From Cryptomeria japonica (taxonomy: Eukaryota > Streptophyta > Pinopsida > Cupressales > Cupressaceae), in the NCBI RefSeq assembly GCF_030272615.1, contig NC_081410.1, forward strand, positions 185,801,619-185,865,618: 64,000 nt of DNA, in the 5' to 3' direction. Below, one piece after another: positions 12,155-24,046 of this stretch; position 1 is the first letter of the stretch, and the number at the start of each line of letters is the position of its first letter. The translations under genes were made by a program, and so were the position numbers. The notes under the pieces were generated by a model. It made no database searches. It worked only from the letters and a program-made list of their open reading frames with translations, and had not been told where the DNA came from.

Positions 12155-12448
12155 CTAATATAGATCATTGATTTGGTTGATAATGAGTTGAGAATCACCA
12201 TAGATGTGTAATTCCACGATCTTCCACTCGATGGCCAGCTTGATCCCATTTACCAAAGCTTCATACTCTGCAATGTTGTTTGTGTAAGGGAAGAGAATCT
12301 TGTAAGCTTTTGGAATTGAGTATTTCTGGGGAGTAATAAATAGTATCCTGACACCAGAACCAAGTTGAGTAAAAGACCCATCAAAGAACATCTTCGATGA
12401 TTGTTCAGTAAGGTGCATGATTGATTCATCTGGGAATTCTATATGCAA
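12155..12448 (-). pseudogene. B second (archaeal-type) RNase H
   Basis: A second RNase H-like domain downstream of the usual one. It contains MFFDGSFTQLGSG, FPYTNNIAEYEALVNGIKLA and LHIYGDSQLIINQI, giving the D, E and D active-site pattern of plant-type/archaeal RNase H. Two RNase H domains in tandem mark the Tat lineage of Ty3/gypsy elements. Here it is separated from the first RNase H by frame damage and joined to the integrase by a short degenerate linker. Confidence 0.85.
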
Positions 12449-12496
12449 AGGTTGGCTGTCTTCAAGTGGAGCATTAGCAAGTTGGTCTATAATAAC

Positions 12497-12859
12497 CTAT
12501 CCTTTGATGGATGCAGGTTCCACATATTCAATATCAAATTCAGTAAGAATCATGACCCATTTAGCGAGTCTTCCTATAAGCATTTCTATATTGAGAAGAT
12601 ATTTGAGTGGATCAATCTTGGCTACCAGCTTAATTGAGTGTGCTAACATATAGTGCCTTAATTTTTGTGATGCAAAGACCAATGCTAAGCATGCCTTCTC
12701 TATTATAGTGTAGTTAATTTCATATGACACCAAAGTTCTATTGATGTAATAGATGGCTCGTTCCTTTTTATTATCATCTTGTTGTGCCAGAAGTGCCCCC
12801 AGTGAAGTATCTGTAGCTGATATGTACAAGATCAATGGCTTACCTTGAATCGATGGCAT
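12497..12859 (-). pseudogene. B first RNase H
   Basis: Contains LILYISATDTSLGALLAQQD, ERAIYYINRTLVSYEINYT, IEKACLALVFASQKLRHYML and the AKWVMILTEFDIEYV end typical of the Ty3/gypsy RNase H that follows RT. It would degrade the RNA strand during reverse transcription. The usual second catalytic Glu region is readable (TIIEKACLA). It follows the RT in a slightly shifted frame. Confidence 0.85.
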
Positions 12860-12904
12860 TAATATGGGTGGATTAGAAAGATGTTCTTTGATTTTTTGTA
12901 AATT

Positions 12905-13914
12905 TCATTCACAATCTTTATCCCAGTTGTATTGAATCCCTTTCCTTAATACCTTCGTGAAGGGTTGAGCTTTGTCAGCTAACTGAGATATAAAATGCCT
13001 TATGGACTGAAGACGGCCTTGTAGACTTCTCATCTGACTAATATTCTTTGGTGGAGGCATTTCCATTATAGCTTGGACCTTTTTAGGGTCAACCTCAATT
13101 CCTTTTCTAGATATTATGTACCCAAGCAATTTTCCTGATGTTACCCCAAATACACATTTCCTTGGATTTAAGCGGATCTTGAATCTTTCCATTTGATCTA
13201 ATATGAGGCCTAGCTCTTGAATGTGTGTAGATCTCTTCATAGTCTTTAACAGGGTGTCATCAACATAATCTTCCATGTTTTTATGCATCATATCATGGAA
13301 AATAGTGGTTACTGCTCTTTCGTAAGTTGCTCCTATGTTCTTTAGACCAAACGACATAAAATTCTAGCAGAAGGTTCCCCATGCACATGTGAAAGCTGTC
13401 TTCTCTTGATCTTCAAGTGCTATCTTGATCTAATTGTAACTAGAGAATCCATCCATTAATGAATACATCTCATATCCAACAGTCATATCTACTATCATGT
13501 CAATGTTGGGCAATGGAAAATCATCTTTCGCACATGTTTTGTTGAGATCCTTGAAGTTTGTGCAAAGTCTAATAGATTTGTTTGCTTTTGATACAAGTAC
13601 TATGTTGGATATCCATTCTGCGTAGTCTATAGCTCTGATAAATCCAGCTTTAACAATTTCTCTAGTTCAGCCTTGACTAGTAGTGCCACATGAAGATGCA
13701 TCTTTCAGAGTTTTTGTTTGACTGGTTTAACTCCTAGCATAATAGAGAGATGATGCATGATGAGATCAGGATCTATTCCTAGCATATCTGAGTATGTCCA
13801 TGCAAAGTCGATCTTCTTTTCTAATAACAGATTACTGAAATCTTTTAACTCTTCCGCTGATAGTGATTGAGCTAAATGAATGATGTGTGGCATCTCTTGA
13901 CTCCCAATGTTCAC
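12905..13914 (-). pseudogene. B reverse transcriptase
   Basis: Readable across two frames. An N-terminal part with SAEELKDFSNLLLEKKIDFAW comes first, then WISNIVLVSKANKSIRLC, the SLMDGFSSYNQI block with a catalytic Asp, then MSFGLKNIGATYERAV and the YVDD box (MEDYVDDTLLKT). The connection is LGYIISRKGIEVDP followed by QGRLQSIRHFISQLADK. About 350 bases (13358-13704) hold the fingers and first catalytic block in a different frame with several stops. Order and motifs are those of Tat-lineage Ty3/gypsy RT. Confidence 0.9.
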
Positions 13915-13950
13915 TGGCTAAGTTGGCTCGATCAATATAGAAGATCTCTC

Positions 13951-14727
13951 CTAGAAGTGACTTGGCAGTATATCAAGTATCTCACCTTCAGGTGCCTCAG
14001 AGAGGTTTTCACCTTTAGGTACGTCCTTTATTTTCTCTTTTTTAGAGTCTGAGACCGCCACAATGTGGTTTTTTCCATAAAATCTTTTATTCTTATTTTT
14101 CTTGTTTTTGTGACTAAGATACCTAATATCTGCTTCAGTCATGTTTTCATTATGTTCGCTGGTGGAAGAGTACATGGGTTCAACTGCATTGAGATAGTAG
14201 GCTAGTGTATAGTCATTGGTAAAGGTAGGTACATTCAAGGGTTGGTTATAAAGAGTATTATCAATTAGTTCTGGATGCATTAAGGATAAGGTTGGAACAA
14301 GCTCAAGGGAGTTCATGGTACTATCATCATGGCTTTGGACCAACCAGTCGAGTTCCAAAAGACTACCTTGCGTATGTGTCTCGAGACCAGGAAGAGTCAT
14401 GACACAATTATCAAAATTTATGTTAGTGTTTATTGGACCTAACCCAACCGACCTACTTCTAGCATCATCACCTACTTTAGACTGGACTACATACCGTGGC
14501 GTGATAGTAGACAGTATCTCATCATTCATGACAAAGTAGTCATAATGCGTTGTTGAATAGTTGTTATTGTAAATAGAGCTCCTATCTAAGTCATCAGAGT
14601 CATAGGATGAAGTTTCTGACTCATCTTCAATTGGCTTAGTAAAAGTATATATAGTATCAACACCCACATCTTTGATGTTGCAAGTTCCTTCATGATTTGG
14701 TTCATGGATTGCTTGTATTTGACACAC
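13951..14727 (-). pseudogene. B pol linker, acidic low-conservation region
   Basis: An open stretch of 258 codons between the G-patch-like region and RT. It is rich in Asp, Ser, Asn and Thr (for example DESETSSYDSDDLDR) and ends in a Lys/Glu-rich part (SKKEKIKDVPKGENLSEAP). No known domain is recognised. Tat elements commonly have such a long spacer before RT. It may be structural linker sequence. Confidence 0.6.
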
Positions 14728-14984
14728 TTGTGGACATAACCTTGATGGTTCTGTTAATCCCTGTCGCCTGTTCCATTCAACTTCCTCTAGACTGATGACT
14801 GGTTCTATTTCTGTAGCTTCTAGTTCTTCTTTTGTAGTTCCATACTTGATTTGTATACTTCATCTCTCATATCCTCTGGAACTTCTACTTCCTGTGGTAT
14901 TATAGATGATATAACTAGAACTTGGTTACCATCCATTTCCTCTTTCTGGATGGGCAATTCTTTTTGTTCATTGTCACACTCTTC

Positions 14985-15338
14985 CTAAGTTTGTTGAGTA
15001 TTAAGTTCTTGTGTTGTTAAAGGTAGTACCTTCTTCTTCCACTTATGTTGATGGTGAGATGTGTGCTTCTGATCTGATTGCTTTCTTGGATCATATCCCA
15101 GTCCAGCTTTATCATTGATAGACTTAGTTTGCAACTGAATAGGTTCAACAATACCTTTTTGATGTTTGCCAAGAGGACCAGTACCTAAATATCCCATGTG
15201 TTGAAGCATCTTATAGCCTGGACCATATTGTGTTGGAGAAATCTCACAATGTCGTATTTCTTTATCTGCACTATCTTCTTTGAAGAGAGATTTAAGGACA
15301 TCATCCCCTTCTATTTCACTTGCAAGAGAAGTAGAAGA
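14985..15338 (-). pseudogene. B G-patch-like segment after the protease
   Basis: Same reading frame as the protease, separated from it by a single TAG. It contains MLQHMGYLGTGPLGKHQKG, then IVEPI, then a KAGLGYDP motif, resembling the glycine-rich G-patch-type motif found after the protease in some plant Ty3/gypsy polyproteins. G-patch domains bind RNA or helicases; the role here is not known. About 250 bases between it and the acidic linker (14728-14984) hold only fragments. Confidence 0.65.
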
Positions 15339-16196
15339 CTATATAAAGGTGCCATCATAAATGACTTTTGGAGTTGAAGTTTGTGGCCTCATACCATCTA
15401 ATGGTTTTACTGACTTTCTTGGTGATGGAGGAAGAGACGTTAGTGAGAGTATAGGCTCTATCTTGTAACCATCCATGCCAGTCTTTGTGATTCTCAATTT
15501 CTTTTCCAAATCTTTAAACAAAGATTCCAAACTTTTAGCTGCAGAAGCTGCTCTATTATTAGGAACAAAAGCATGAGCACCCTGTGTTAATGCATTATAG
15601 GTATAACTTGTATCGACAGGAATACTGACTTCAATTCCATTATAAGGAAATTTCAGGCATTGATGATACGTAGATGGTACTGCTTTCATTTCATGAATCC
15701 ATGGCCTGCCCACTAAGATGTATGAAAGATGAAGATCCAGGACTTGAAAAATGACATCTCTTTCCATAGGTCCTACTCTGATTGGTAATGATATCAATCC
15801 CTTAGAATTTTTTTCTTCTTCATCATAAGCCTTGATTGTTATCTTCTTTGTTGGATCAACGACATTCATAGAAAATCCCAGCTGTGTCAATAGATTGTAG
15901 GTATAAATATTCAACCCAATGCCTCCATCTATCAAAACACATTTAACGCGGTGTTTATGGATCATGGCTTCAATGTGTAATGGCTGGTTATGTGGGTGGC
16001 TCAATGAGTTATCATCTTCTTCAGAGAAAGTGAGGTAATGAGGTGAGGTCAGGTGACCTACTATAGATTGAAACTGATCTATGTGTAAATCTTCAGGGAC
16101 ACTGGTGGTAAGTAGAGCCTTGTCCAGGATCTCTTTATGAGAAGAAGAGATCTTAAGTAGTTCTAAAATAGAGATTTGAGCATTGGTTCTCTTCAA
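15339..16196 (-). pseudogene. B aspartic protease
   Basis: Open for 285 codons and in the same frame as gag, from which a single TAA separates it. The active-site strand is VKCVLIDGGIGLNIYTYNLL: the Tat form with D-G-G in place of the usual D-S/T-G. A flap-like FQVLDLHLSYILVGRPWIH stretch follows, where the ILGRPWIH motif is typical. The enzyme would cut the Gag-Pol precursor. The first codon after the stop is TTG, so independent initiation at the frame's edge is unlikely. Readthrough, or a mutated sense codon, is more probable. Confidence 0.85.
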
Positions 16197-17984
16197 TTAT
16201 TTGACAATACTATAACCAGGAGAAGATGATGAAGCTGGTTGTTTCGATTTAGCCATGATTGTGTCTATTTGTCTATTTGGCAGTTTTGATGTCATTTGAT
16301 CAAAAGTTGGGGGACTAGTTCCTAGGAGAGAAATCTTCCTTTGAGTGCGAGTCACGACATTAGCAGTCTGTGCTTGACTTTGATGATCCTGGACTATGAT
16401 CACATTACAATATTCAGGTTGAACAGATTCAATCATGTTGATCACATTATCATGATTAGTGTAAGTATAATTGACTCTAGCTCCTCCCTTGGATTTTGAG
16501 GAATCTCCTTGTTCATAAGTGGGTAAGGGATCTTTAAAGGCCTTATGATCAACATTAGTTGCATGATTTCCAACAATGATCTTTCCTATGTCAATGAGAT
16601 CTTGGATTTCATGTCGAAGTTTCATGCAGTGGTTTATGTTATGTCCCTTGTTCTGATGATAGTCGCAGTATTCATTTTCTCTCCACCATCTAGGTCTAAT
16701 TTCTGGGTCATATGGTCTGGAATTGTCTAGTAATGTTATCAGATTATTTGCCAATAAAGTTTTAAAAGTCGATTCATATGATTCATCTAGAGGAGTAAAA
16801 TCACGTTTAGGTTTTGAGACCCAAGGTTTATCTTTAAACCACTCCCTTGTTTTCTTTGGAGGATTTTCCATTGTAGTTTCAGCTGTCTTGAGTGCTTGTG
16901 TGCCACTGGCCAAGTTAAATATTATGGATTTTGTCTTTCCTTGGACAGTATCTACCACTCCATCACTAACGACATTCTTGTTGTTGTCTTTACCATATTT
17001 CCAGTATTTGCTCTTTTCTTTAGAGCTAGAACCTTGCGATGTTTCTTTCCAAAGTGATATATCTCCCTTTTTGATAAGCATGTCTTCCACTCTGAGGGCG
17101 TTATCTACCATTTTTTTGAATGAAGGGTATACTTGCATCTGAACACTGTACTTCAATTCAAGGACTAAGTTGTTAACAAAGATATCCATTTTCTCAAGAT
17201 CTAGGATAGTCCATGAATATCTAGAGAACATCTTTCTCCACCATTGGAGGAAGGTGAGAAAGGGTTCTCCTGTCTTTTGTCTGGTATTGCAAAGCTCTAT
17301 CATAGTGATTGGGTGACAAATGTTGTATGAGTATTGTTGTAAAAATAGTTGGATTAGTTCTTCAAACGTTTTTATCCCTTTGGGCAGGCTTGCGAACCAT
17401 TCCATTGCTTGACCCCCTAAACTCCTTGGGAAAAGGTACATGAGGTACGTTTGATCATGCATGAACTCCATACAAGTGGCACAAAACTCTTTGAAATGAT
17501 ATTGAGGATCTAAGGTACCATCATATTTGTCAAATTTTGGGATCTCAACTCGTGAAGTAAATGGAGACATGTAAAGATTTTTGTCAAATGCGAATGGGCA
17601 TATTGTGTCCAGAGAATATTGTTTTGGCATTTTATCTTTGTTTTCTATTCTTGTGACTGCAGTTTGTAATGCTTGCATTTTTTTTCTCATTTTTCCCCAT
17701 GGTGTCTCTTCCTCTTTAGCGACAAGGGCCTCCACATTATAACCAATAGGGATTTTGGCACCTTGTTTTGCTAATTCTAGGAAATAGTCTTCCTTTTCCC
17801 TAGCCATGATGACCTTCATCATTTTCTGGAATTCTTTATGATTTTGACATCTATGTACTTCATCTTCAGGAGGTTCAGGAAGCTCAGATTTAGTTGATGA
17901 TGAATCGCTATCAGTGGCATGATTGCTGAAATCTTCGTGAGTGTTTCATTTACTAGCTTCTCTTTCTTGCCTTTCTCCAGACAT
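16197..17984 (-). pseudogene. B gag polyprotein
   Basis: The start is taken at the ATG complementary to 17982-17984 (MSGERQEREASK), which is in frame with the long open part; a TGA follows at codon 13. The main body carries the retrotransposon gag core: RVEIPKFDKYDGTLDPQYHF, MYLFPRSLGGQAMEWFASLP, then FEELIQLFLQQYS and ELCNTRQKTGEPFLTFLQWW. A nucleocapsid-like YCDYHQNKGHNINHCMKL knuckle follows, of the divergent C-x2-H type used in Tat elements, with LRHEIQDLIDIGKI after it. It ends SIVK-TAA at 16197. Its product would form the virus-like particle. Apart from the early stop it is the best preserved frame of B. Confidence 0.9.
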
Positions 17985-20318
17985 GGTGGGAGATAAGGGC
18001 TGACCAAAGATTGGTATATCGTAAACTAGTATCTGTGATGAGGACGGTTTATTGTAAAAGGGGTTTTCTTTGAAGAATGGATTGTCTTTTGAAAAAAAAG
18101 GCATTTCTTTTTCTTTGTCTCTTTAGCTGCGAGAATTTCTGGTTTGAACAGGCATTTGTAACTGACAGGACCGAAAGCCAAATGTTTTGTAGAAGTCAAG
18201 ATCAAATTGTAGCTAGTAGTTTGTTTAATGTAGTGATTGAGAGGAGTAACTTAAGATCTGGTCTGGTTTTAGGAATGATCTATCCTGTGTAATACATTAT
18301 CTAAGTTGACTTAGGTTTGATAAAATGTTTGTTTGAACTAGCTGAGAAATGATCAACAAAATTGTGCAACACAATGGTAGAGGTACACTATCAAGATTGT
18401 TTATGCTTCGGAGGATAGTAACCAATTTTAGGCTTGCTGTAAACTATTTTAGGTAGGTTTAACTGTTCTGGACTAGAAAAATTAGAGACTCGTATGACAT
18501 AATTTCTGAGACCGTATGACAGTTTAACAAGTTCAGGACGACAACAATTTGTTTCGTACGAGTTGCTGCCTAGTACCGTACGACAAATGGGTAAGTCCCA
18601 GATGACAAATGATCTTGTTTGGTTCTGTTTCGTATGACATAGGATTTAGCTTAAATGATAGACTATTTGGTTTCATACGACACAAGATTAGACTCAAGAT
18701 GACAATTTAGTAAACTCGTATGACACAGGATTTGGTGCAGGACAACAATTCAGTAGACTCATACGACTGTTCACAGAGAAGAGACTAAAAATTCTAAGTT
18801 TTTCAATGGCTGAGTATGATAACTAAGTATAACCAATTCTGGGATGGACTGATTTCTGACTAGGGATAGACTAGTTTGTGACACAGACAGAGTTTATCAC
18901 TAAGTTGTTTGATATTGTTTGATTTGTTTTCTCCAGTTTTAGTATTTCATTTTTAATTCCAGGGATGAAAACACAAAAAACATGCAAGATATGTAATATT
19001 TCAAGCACAGCACGCTAACCCTATGGAAGTTGACTTAGAGAAGAAAACCTTTGCTTGCTGATGTAGGTACACACCCAATAGCTAATTAGAATATGGCTGC
19101 TGAGTCTCACGCAATAGATTCTCAATGTCGCATTAGCCGACTCCAAATGCTAATGGGGGGACGATATGGCAAGTGTCTTGGGAGAGTTACTATCTCTCTT
19201 GCACAAAAATTATCAACCTTTCGGAGGTGAATTGGGTAGCTTCTATTTTATAGTTCTTAATCAGGAATTCCGTTTGAAATTACCCCTTGAAGTCACACAA
19301 GCATGATTGAGGCCTATAGCCTGACAAGGTACCGAAACAAGTTGTAGTCACGTAAACACGATTGAGACCGTGAGGCCCTACAAAATGCCCGATATGAGAG
19401 ATCTCAAAGAGAAAACTCAAATAATCCCATCCTCTGAGACTTTAATCATCAGAGACTTATTTATTATAGTGAGTTGGAATGCTCAGGTCTAGCTGTACTC
19501 ACTTGGGTCGTTCTCACAAGGTGATTACTTTTTCCCACTGTGACAGGCTCGCTAAAGGTACACAAATCTCAAAACTTAGAAAAAAGCTTTGAGGGTCTAG
19601 ATTTCTGATTGTCTATAAATGACAAGAGCATACTCTCCTACCTCTTAGATTTTTTTGAAAACACAAAAGACAGATTTCTTCATTAACTAGATAGCAATTT
19701 AAGTGCCTAAAAAAAAATGATTTTAAAGAATACACGATATTTGGTCAATTTTCTTTAGGCAACTTGCAAAAATAATGCATCAGTAGTCATGTTGTTTTTA
19801 TTCTTTGACAGGCGTATGTTTTATTTGATAGATTCTTTGACAAGTGTGCTGCAAGAAATTGGTCAGGCTGTAAAAATCTCAGGCAGACAGAAGACAATCC
19901 AAGGTCAGCATTAGTATCATCAAAATTTAAGCAAAAATCCTGAAAGGTAATCTATTTTTAATTTGCCAGAAAAAAAAATCGTACAACAATATTCATAAAA
20001 TAGAATGACATAATAGTTTTATCGTACGGGTTAGAAACCAACACAAAACGAAAAAAAGATAGCATGAGCAGTATGTCGTACAAGTTAGGAATCAGTATAG
20101 AACGACAAAATATAAGAAAATCAATATGTCGTACAAGTCCATATTCCGATTCGTATGACAATTCAAAGGATATGATCTTGTTTCATACGATAAACTACAG
20201 GCGTCAATATAATGTTGTACGATGCAGTAAAACTGCTTATATGATATTTCACAAAGGCCGTATGGACGAAACCTACAGGATTAAAAAAATGATTTTGAGG
20301 CCGAAAAAGTAATTCTCT
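17985..20318 (-). promoter_or_regulatory. B 5' leader with motif arrays and a conserved block
   Basis: An untranslated leader of 2.3 kb between primer site and gag. 18480-18780 and 19975-20280 contain many copies of a tcgtatgaca / tgtcgtacga word, spaced about 20-25 bases. 19255-19770 is collinear and clearly similar to C's leader (47080-47640). It includes the phrases caagcatgattgag, acgattgagaccgtgaggc, gtgagttggaatgc, ctgtactcact and gagcatactctcctac. Conservation of a non-coding leader between two LTR families suggests packaging, dimerisation or translation signals. No gene is seen. Confidence 0.7.
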
Positions 20319-20336
20319 GCCCCACGGTGGGCGCCA
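20319..20336 (-). promoter_or_regulatory. B primer-binding site
   Basis: The minus strand reads TGGCGCCCACCGTGGGGC, four bases inside the 5' LTR edge (spacer gaaa, 20337-20340). TGGCGCC is the common start of primer sites of plant Ty3/gypsy elements. The exact tRNA was not assigned. Confidence 0.85.
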
Positions 20337-20340
20337 GAAA

Positions 20341-21371
20341 TGTGTGTGTGAAAAGTGGACCTGTATCTATAAGCACAACACTTCAATCAAGTCATTACAT
20401 GCATGGTTAGATAGATATAAACATAAATAAGAAAACCACAACAAAGTGACCCATTGCCTTCTAAAAGATGCGAGTATAAGATTGCTCTCAGATTATTTAG
20501 CAATACCAGTGACTAGACAACATCAAGACGAAGGATTTTATCTATATGATCATGATGAATACTAGATGGACGTAATATTGATCTAACAAGATTTAGGAAA
20601 TATTAAGCTAAATGATTTAATCAATATGAAATAATTAATATGCAATATATCAATGAATCTAGAGCAAAAATAGTATAATAACAATATATTCTCTAGCCTC
20701 CAGCCTTTTTTGAATGAGAGATGAGCCTGAATTTATAGAAAATTCAGAAAGAAACCAACGGCTAAGATCAAATGATGATGAGTGGTCAAGATTTTCCAAG
20801 ACGAAGCACAATCCAAGTAAATTGATGTTATTGGATGCTTTTCTTAGTTTTAAAGGAAATTGAACTAAAATTAAGATAAAATCAGAAAAAACTGATTTAT
20901 TCTCTATTTCATTCAATTTTAAGATTTAATTGTTTTAATTTCTTTCTTTGAGATTATCTATCAATTTTTAATTTGTTTTTCAATATTATCTCCAACTGAT
21001 TTCTTTTATCAAATTTTTAATTCTTTCTTGGTCAATTAATTCCTTTTTTGAAGATTTGTGCTCAAATTGATTTATTTTCAAATTAATTCCTCTTTTTGAT
21101 GATTTAATGGCAAATTGATTTATTTAATTAAATATGCTAGGATATTTAATAAAATAAATAAGATAATTGTTTAAAATGATTTACTTGGAATGATCAATTA
21201 ATTAAATAAATATTTAATTAATATTGGTTGATTAATTTTGCCATGTGACATTTGATGATTTTAGAATTAACTGTGTGCTCAAGATTTATTTAATTGCCTT
21301 TGGTTAGGACCTTGGTGATGTTGTCGAGATTAGGGGCCCATGATTTAGATGACCATTTTCAGGATATTACA
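20341..21371 (-). repeat. 5' LTR of element B, with TATA box
   Basis: In element sense it starts TGTAATATCCTGAAAATGG and ends CACACACACA, 1031 bp long. It is the partner of 4463-5479. A promoter-like TTCTATAAAT is seen at 20731-20740 (minus strand) and is conserved in the other LTR. Transcription would therefore start near 20700, giving a short R-U5. It is followed on the plus strand by the target duplication acttg. Confidence 0.88.
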
Positions 21372-21376
21372 ACTTG

Positions 21377-22128
21377 AAGATTATGATGTTGAAAGGTTGA
21401 AGAACTTAAAGCTACAAGATGAATTGAATTCTTCTAAGGAATTCATTATTATCCTACAAGAGAGGATATCATTTGTTCAGACTAGGAGGAAGGAACTTTT
21501 GCAAAGGGATGATGAAGAGAAAGATGCGCTTAAGGAACAATATCAGAAATTGAGTTAGGAGAACATGGTTATGAAAAATGAAATGCAAGTTATAACTATG
21601 AGAATGTCTAACGAGATTGAGGATAGAAAGAAAAAGGAAGAAAATCTTGTTGGTTCATGAGAATGATATGTTGAGAGCTGATTTAGTACAATCCTAGAGT
21701 AATGAACAAGAGCTTGAGAGACAAATGATAATTCTAAGAGAAGATCTAACTACTGTAAATGAGTATAAAGAAAAATTCAAGATTATCTCAGCACAACTAG
21801 ATGAGTTATTGAAGAGACAAAGGCAGATTGGAGATTCCAGTGGACTTGGATTTGAGCAAGGACATAGTTCTGGTACTAGAACAATGTTACATGTTATGCA
21901 TGTAATGAGGTTGGACATATTTCTAAATTCTGTAGAAGCAGAAATTCACCGGCTGGTAATGGAGGATCAAATGAGAAAGGGAAAGAGAAGGTTAGTGAAA
22001 TTTGGAAAAATCATACTCAAAGATGGGTTAGGAAGATTGAAGAACAATCATCAGATGGAAATGCACCAGTTACTTATCTGGTAGAGGAAGTTGCTCCTGC
22101 ACTAGTAGGTATCTCATCTGGTTACTGA
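21377..22128 (+). pseudogene. O first frame: coiled coil plus CCHC zinc knuckle
   Basis: Continues from 4462. It is a highly charged, heptad-rich stretch (for example RISFVQTRRKELLQRDDEE and MRMSNEIEDRKKKEEN) with two or more stops and frameshifts. A classical zinc knuckle CYACNEVGHISKFC follows at 21892-21933 (C-x2-C-x4-H-x4-C). A basic tail ends at a TGA at 22126-22128. A zinc knuckle identifies it as gag-like, so it probably bound the element's RNA. The usual copia gag core was not recognised upstream; the N-terminal part is coiled coil. This short coiled-coil gag is unusual. Confidence 0.75.
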
Positions 22129-22500
22129 GGCAAATTCCTTAGGGATAGGAAAAATTCATGAAGATGTTGCATATGCCCCAGGAAGAGGCTCTGGAAGATG
22201 TTCCAGACATTGGCGATGATTATCTGACATGGATATGTTCTGTTTGAAATCTAGTATCTTTCACCAGTAGTCATTTATGTTAATGGAAGATTAGGGTTTT
22301 TCTCAAAGGTTAAAAGGTCAAATTCACTTCATTATTGATCACCTTGCATTCAGAGCAATTCCAGCATGATTTCAGAGCGACTAAGAGCGATCAAGACATT
22401 TTAGAGTAATCAGATTTCTTCTTGAGTGATTTCACTGGCGTTTGAAAGAATTTGTTTAAGGTTTTCACTGAGAGAAATCAAAAGGTATTTATCTTTAAAC
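22129..22500 (+). other. Spacer between O's two frames
   Basis: 372 bases without a continuous frame. An out-of-frame remnant around 22170-22215 reads GRGSGRCSRHW, perhaps the end of the gag-like frame. A purine-poor stretch leads to the ATG at 22501. No promoter, terminator or RNA structure is evident. Confidence 0.4.
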
Positions 22501-24046
22501 ATGGAAGTGGGCTCATCATCTATTCCTATTTTTGTTGCAAACTCGACTGTAACAAAGGTCAAGGACCGCCCCTGGCCAATTTTCAAGCAGTATCCACATG
22601 TGGCTACCCTGGAAGATTTGTTGGAGCATTTTCCTGTGTTCTAGAGGGAGTTGTCTATGTTAAAGATGTTAGGGCATATATTCACTGTCACATTAAGGAC
22701 TTGGGAACATAAAAAATTAAGGGCATGCATACGAGCGATCTGATGGGAGAATTTGGAAAGACCAAACCGACATACAAGGATATTGAAGACTTAGGGTTTA
22801 CCGACATTCTGGACATTCTGGAATTTGAAGATGAGATAATCATTTATGTTTTGAGCAGAGTACATGGGGAATTTATATGGTTAGATGGACCTTACAAAAT
22901 CACTAAGGAAGTCATCCAGGCAATCAATGGTTTACTATCGATTGGGCAACATCCATATAAGAAGGTTTTGAAAACATTTGTGAACAAAATCACTGGCGTG
23001 ACTTCTGACAGGAGATCTATGAGAGTGAGCACTATTACCGACATAGACATCATATTAGGTAGCATGATCATTGAGTATAAGGTAGCTCAGTCAAATCGAT
23101 TGAATTCTGTTTCCAGTTCCTGCACTTTAGCTGCATACTAAATGATGAGAGAGGATGTGAAATTGGATCTATGTGGTTGGATGTTAGATGAGTTGTTAAT
23201 AAACTTAGGAAAAATTAAGGGTGAAAAGAAGGGAACCTTTCGGTATGGAAACTTGATAGTTTACTTGATGTTATTTTTCATGAATGATATACCAGGTTTT
23301 AGTAAAAGGCAATGGGCATTTGACATCCCGATAGGGAGAGAATCAAAACAGTCAATTTCCACTTTAGGAAGTCTGAGAGATGATAAAGTTTGGGGATATT
23401 TCAAAGCATTCTAGAAATATACGAGGTCTAGGGTAAGGGTACCTGAGCATATTGTAGAAAAATATTGAACTGGCATATGATTCATGGTGAAGAAGGATGA
23501 AAAACTTATGGAACCAGTTAAGCCCCAAAAGATTTGGATTGAGGAAATGGGCTATGAGGTGGATGCATAGATTCTTGATGCTTATGCAAATTGGCTGATT
23601 GATGCACCTATAGATAAGGCAGAGAAGCCCTGTGGTACTGCACAACAGAAAACATATGAGGTTGAAATATAGTTCAATAGGAAGAAGAGAGAGAAGCAAG
23701 AAGGAAAAGCAAGAAAATTTGTGGAGAAGGTCTCACATGACATTAAGGCATTAATTGATGTTGTCCCGGAGAAAGGCAGGAAGAGGAAGAATCCAGAAGT
23801 ACACAGTAAGCCTGTTACAACAGAGTCTAGATTTGAGAATGATACATCGTTAGCATTCAAGAGGGTTGTCAGAAAGAAAACAAAGGAAACAAAGGTTGAA
23901 GCTAAAAAAACAACTGGTTAGGAAGGTTACATTCAAAATACCAGTACTGAAGCAAGCACCAAAGGCAACCACTTTAGCAGCATTTAGTACTACAAAGAGG
24001 AAGAAGAAGAATGACATTAATACAACTATTCAATATAGTAAGGTTA
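22501..24046 (+). pseudogene. O second frame, N-terminal half (unknown protein)
   Basis: Starts at the ATG of MEVGSSSIPIFVANS. It can be followed through stops and one frame change to 24046, where element F interrupts it. Readable parts are WPIFKQYPHVATLEDLLEHF, IYVLSRVHGEFIWLDGPYKI, TKEVIQAINGLLSIGQHPYK, VTSDRRSMRVSTITD, DLCGWMLDELLINLGKIK, IVYLMLFFMNDIPGFSK and VWGYFKAF, then a Lys/Glu-rich tail. The alpha-helical, W/Y/F-containing central part looks like a folded domain, but I cannot assign a family. It lacks RT, integrase and protease motifs. Its place between the gag-like frame and the 3' LTR is where pol would be in a copia element. Confidence 0.7.

Larger units (their letters stand above)
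4463..21371 (-). mobile_element. Element B: Tat-lineage Ty3/gypsy retrotransposon with antisense ORF
   Basis: A complete two-LTR element on the minus strand, 16.9 kb long. In element order (right to left) it has a 5' LTR, a TGGCGCC-type primer site, a ~2.3-kb leader, gag, protease, G-patch-like region, RT, RNase H, archaeal-type RNase H, integrase, a tandem motif array, an antisense plant-mobile-domain ORF, a polypurine tract and a 3' LTR. The double RNase H and the downstream antisense ORF are features of the Tat/Ogre lineage of plant Ty3/gypsy elements. The 5-bp flanks are agttg (4458-4462) and acttg (21372-21376). Many stops and frameshifts show it is dead. Confidence 0.9.

Noticed and set aside
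20659-20916. An 85-codon open frame present in both LTRs of B.
   Set aside because: It starts at TTG, lies across the TATA region, and appears twice only because the LTRs are near-identical.
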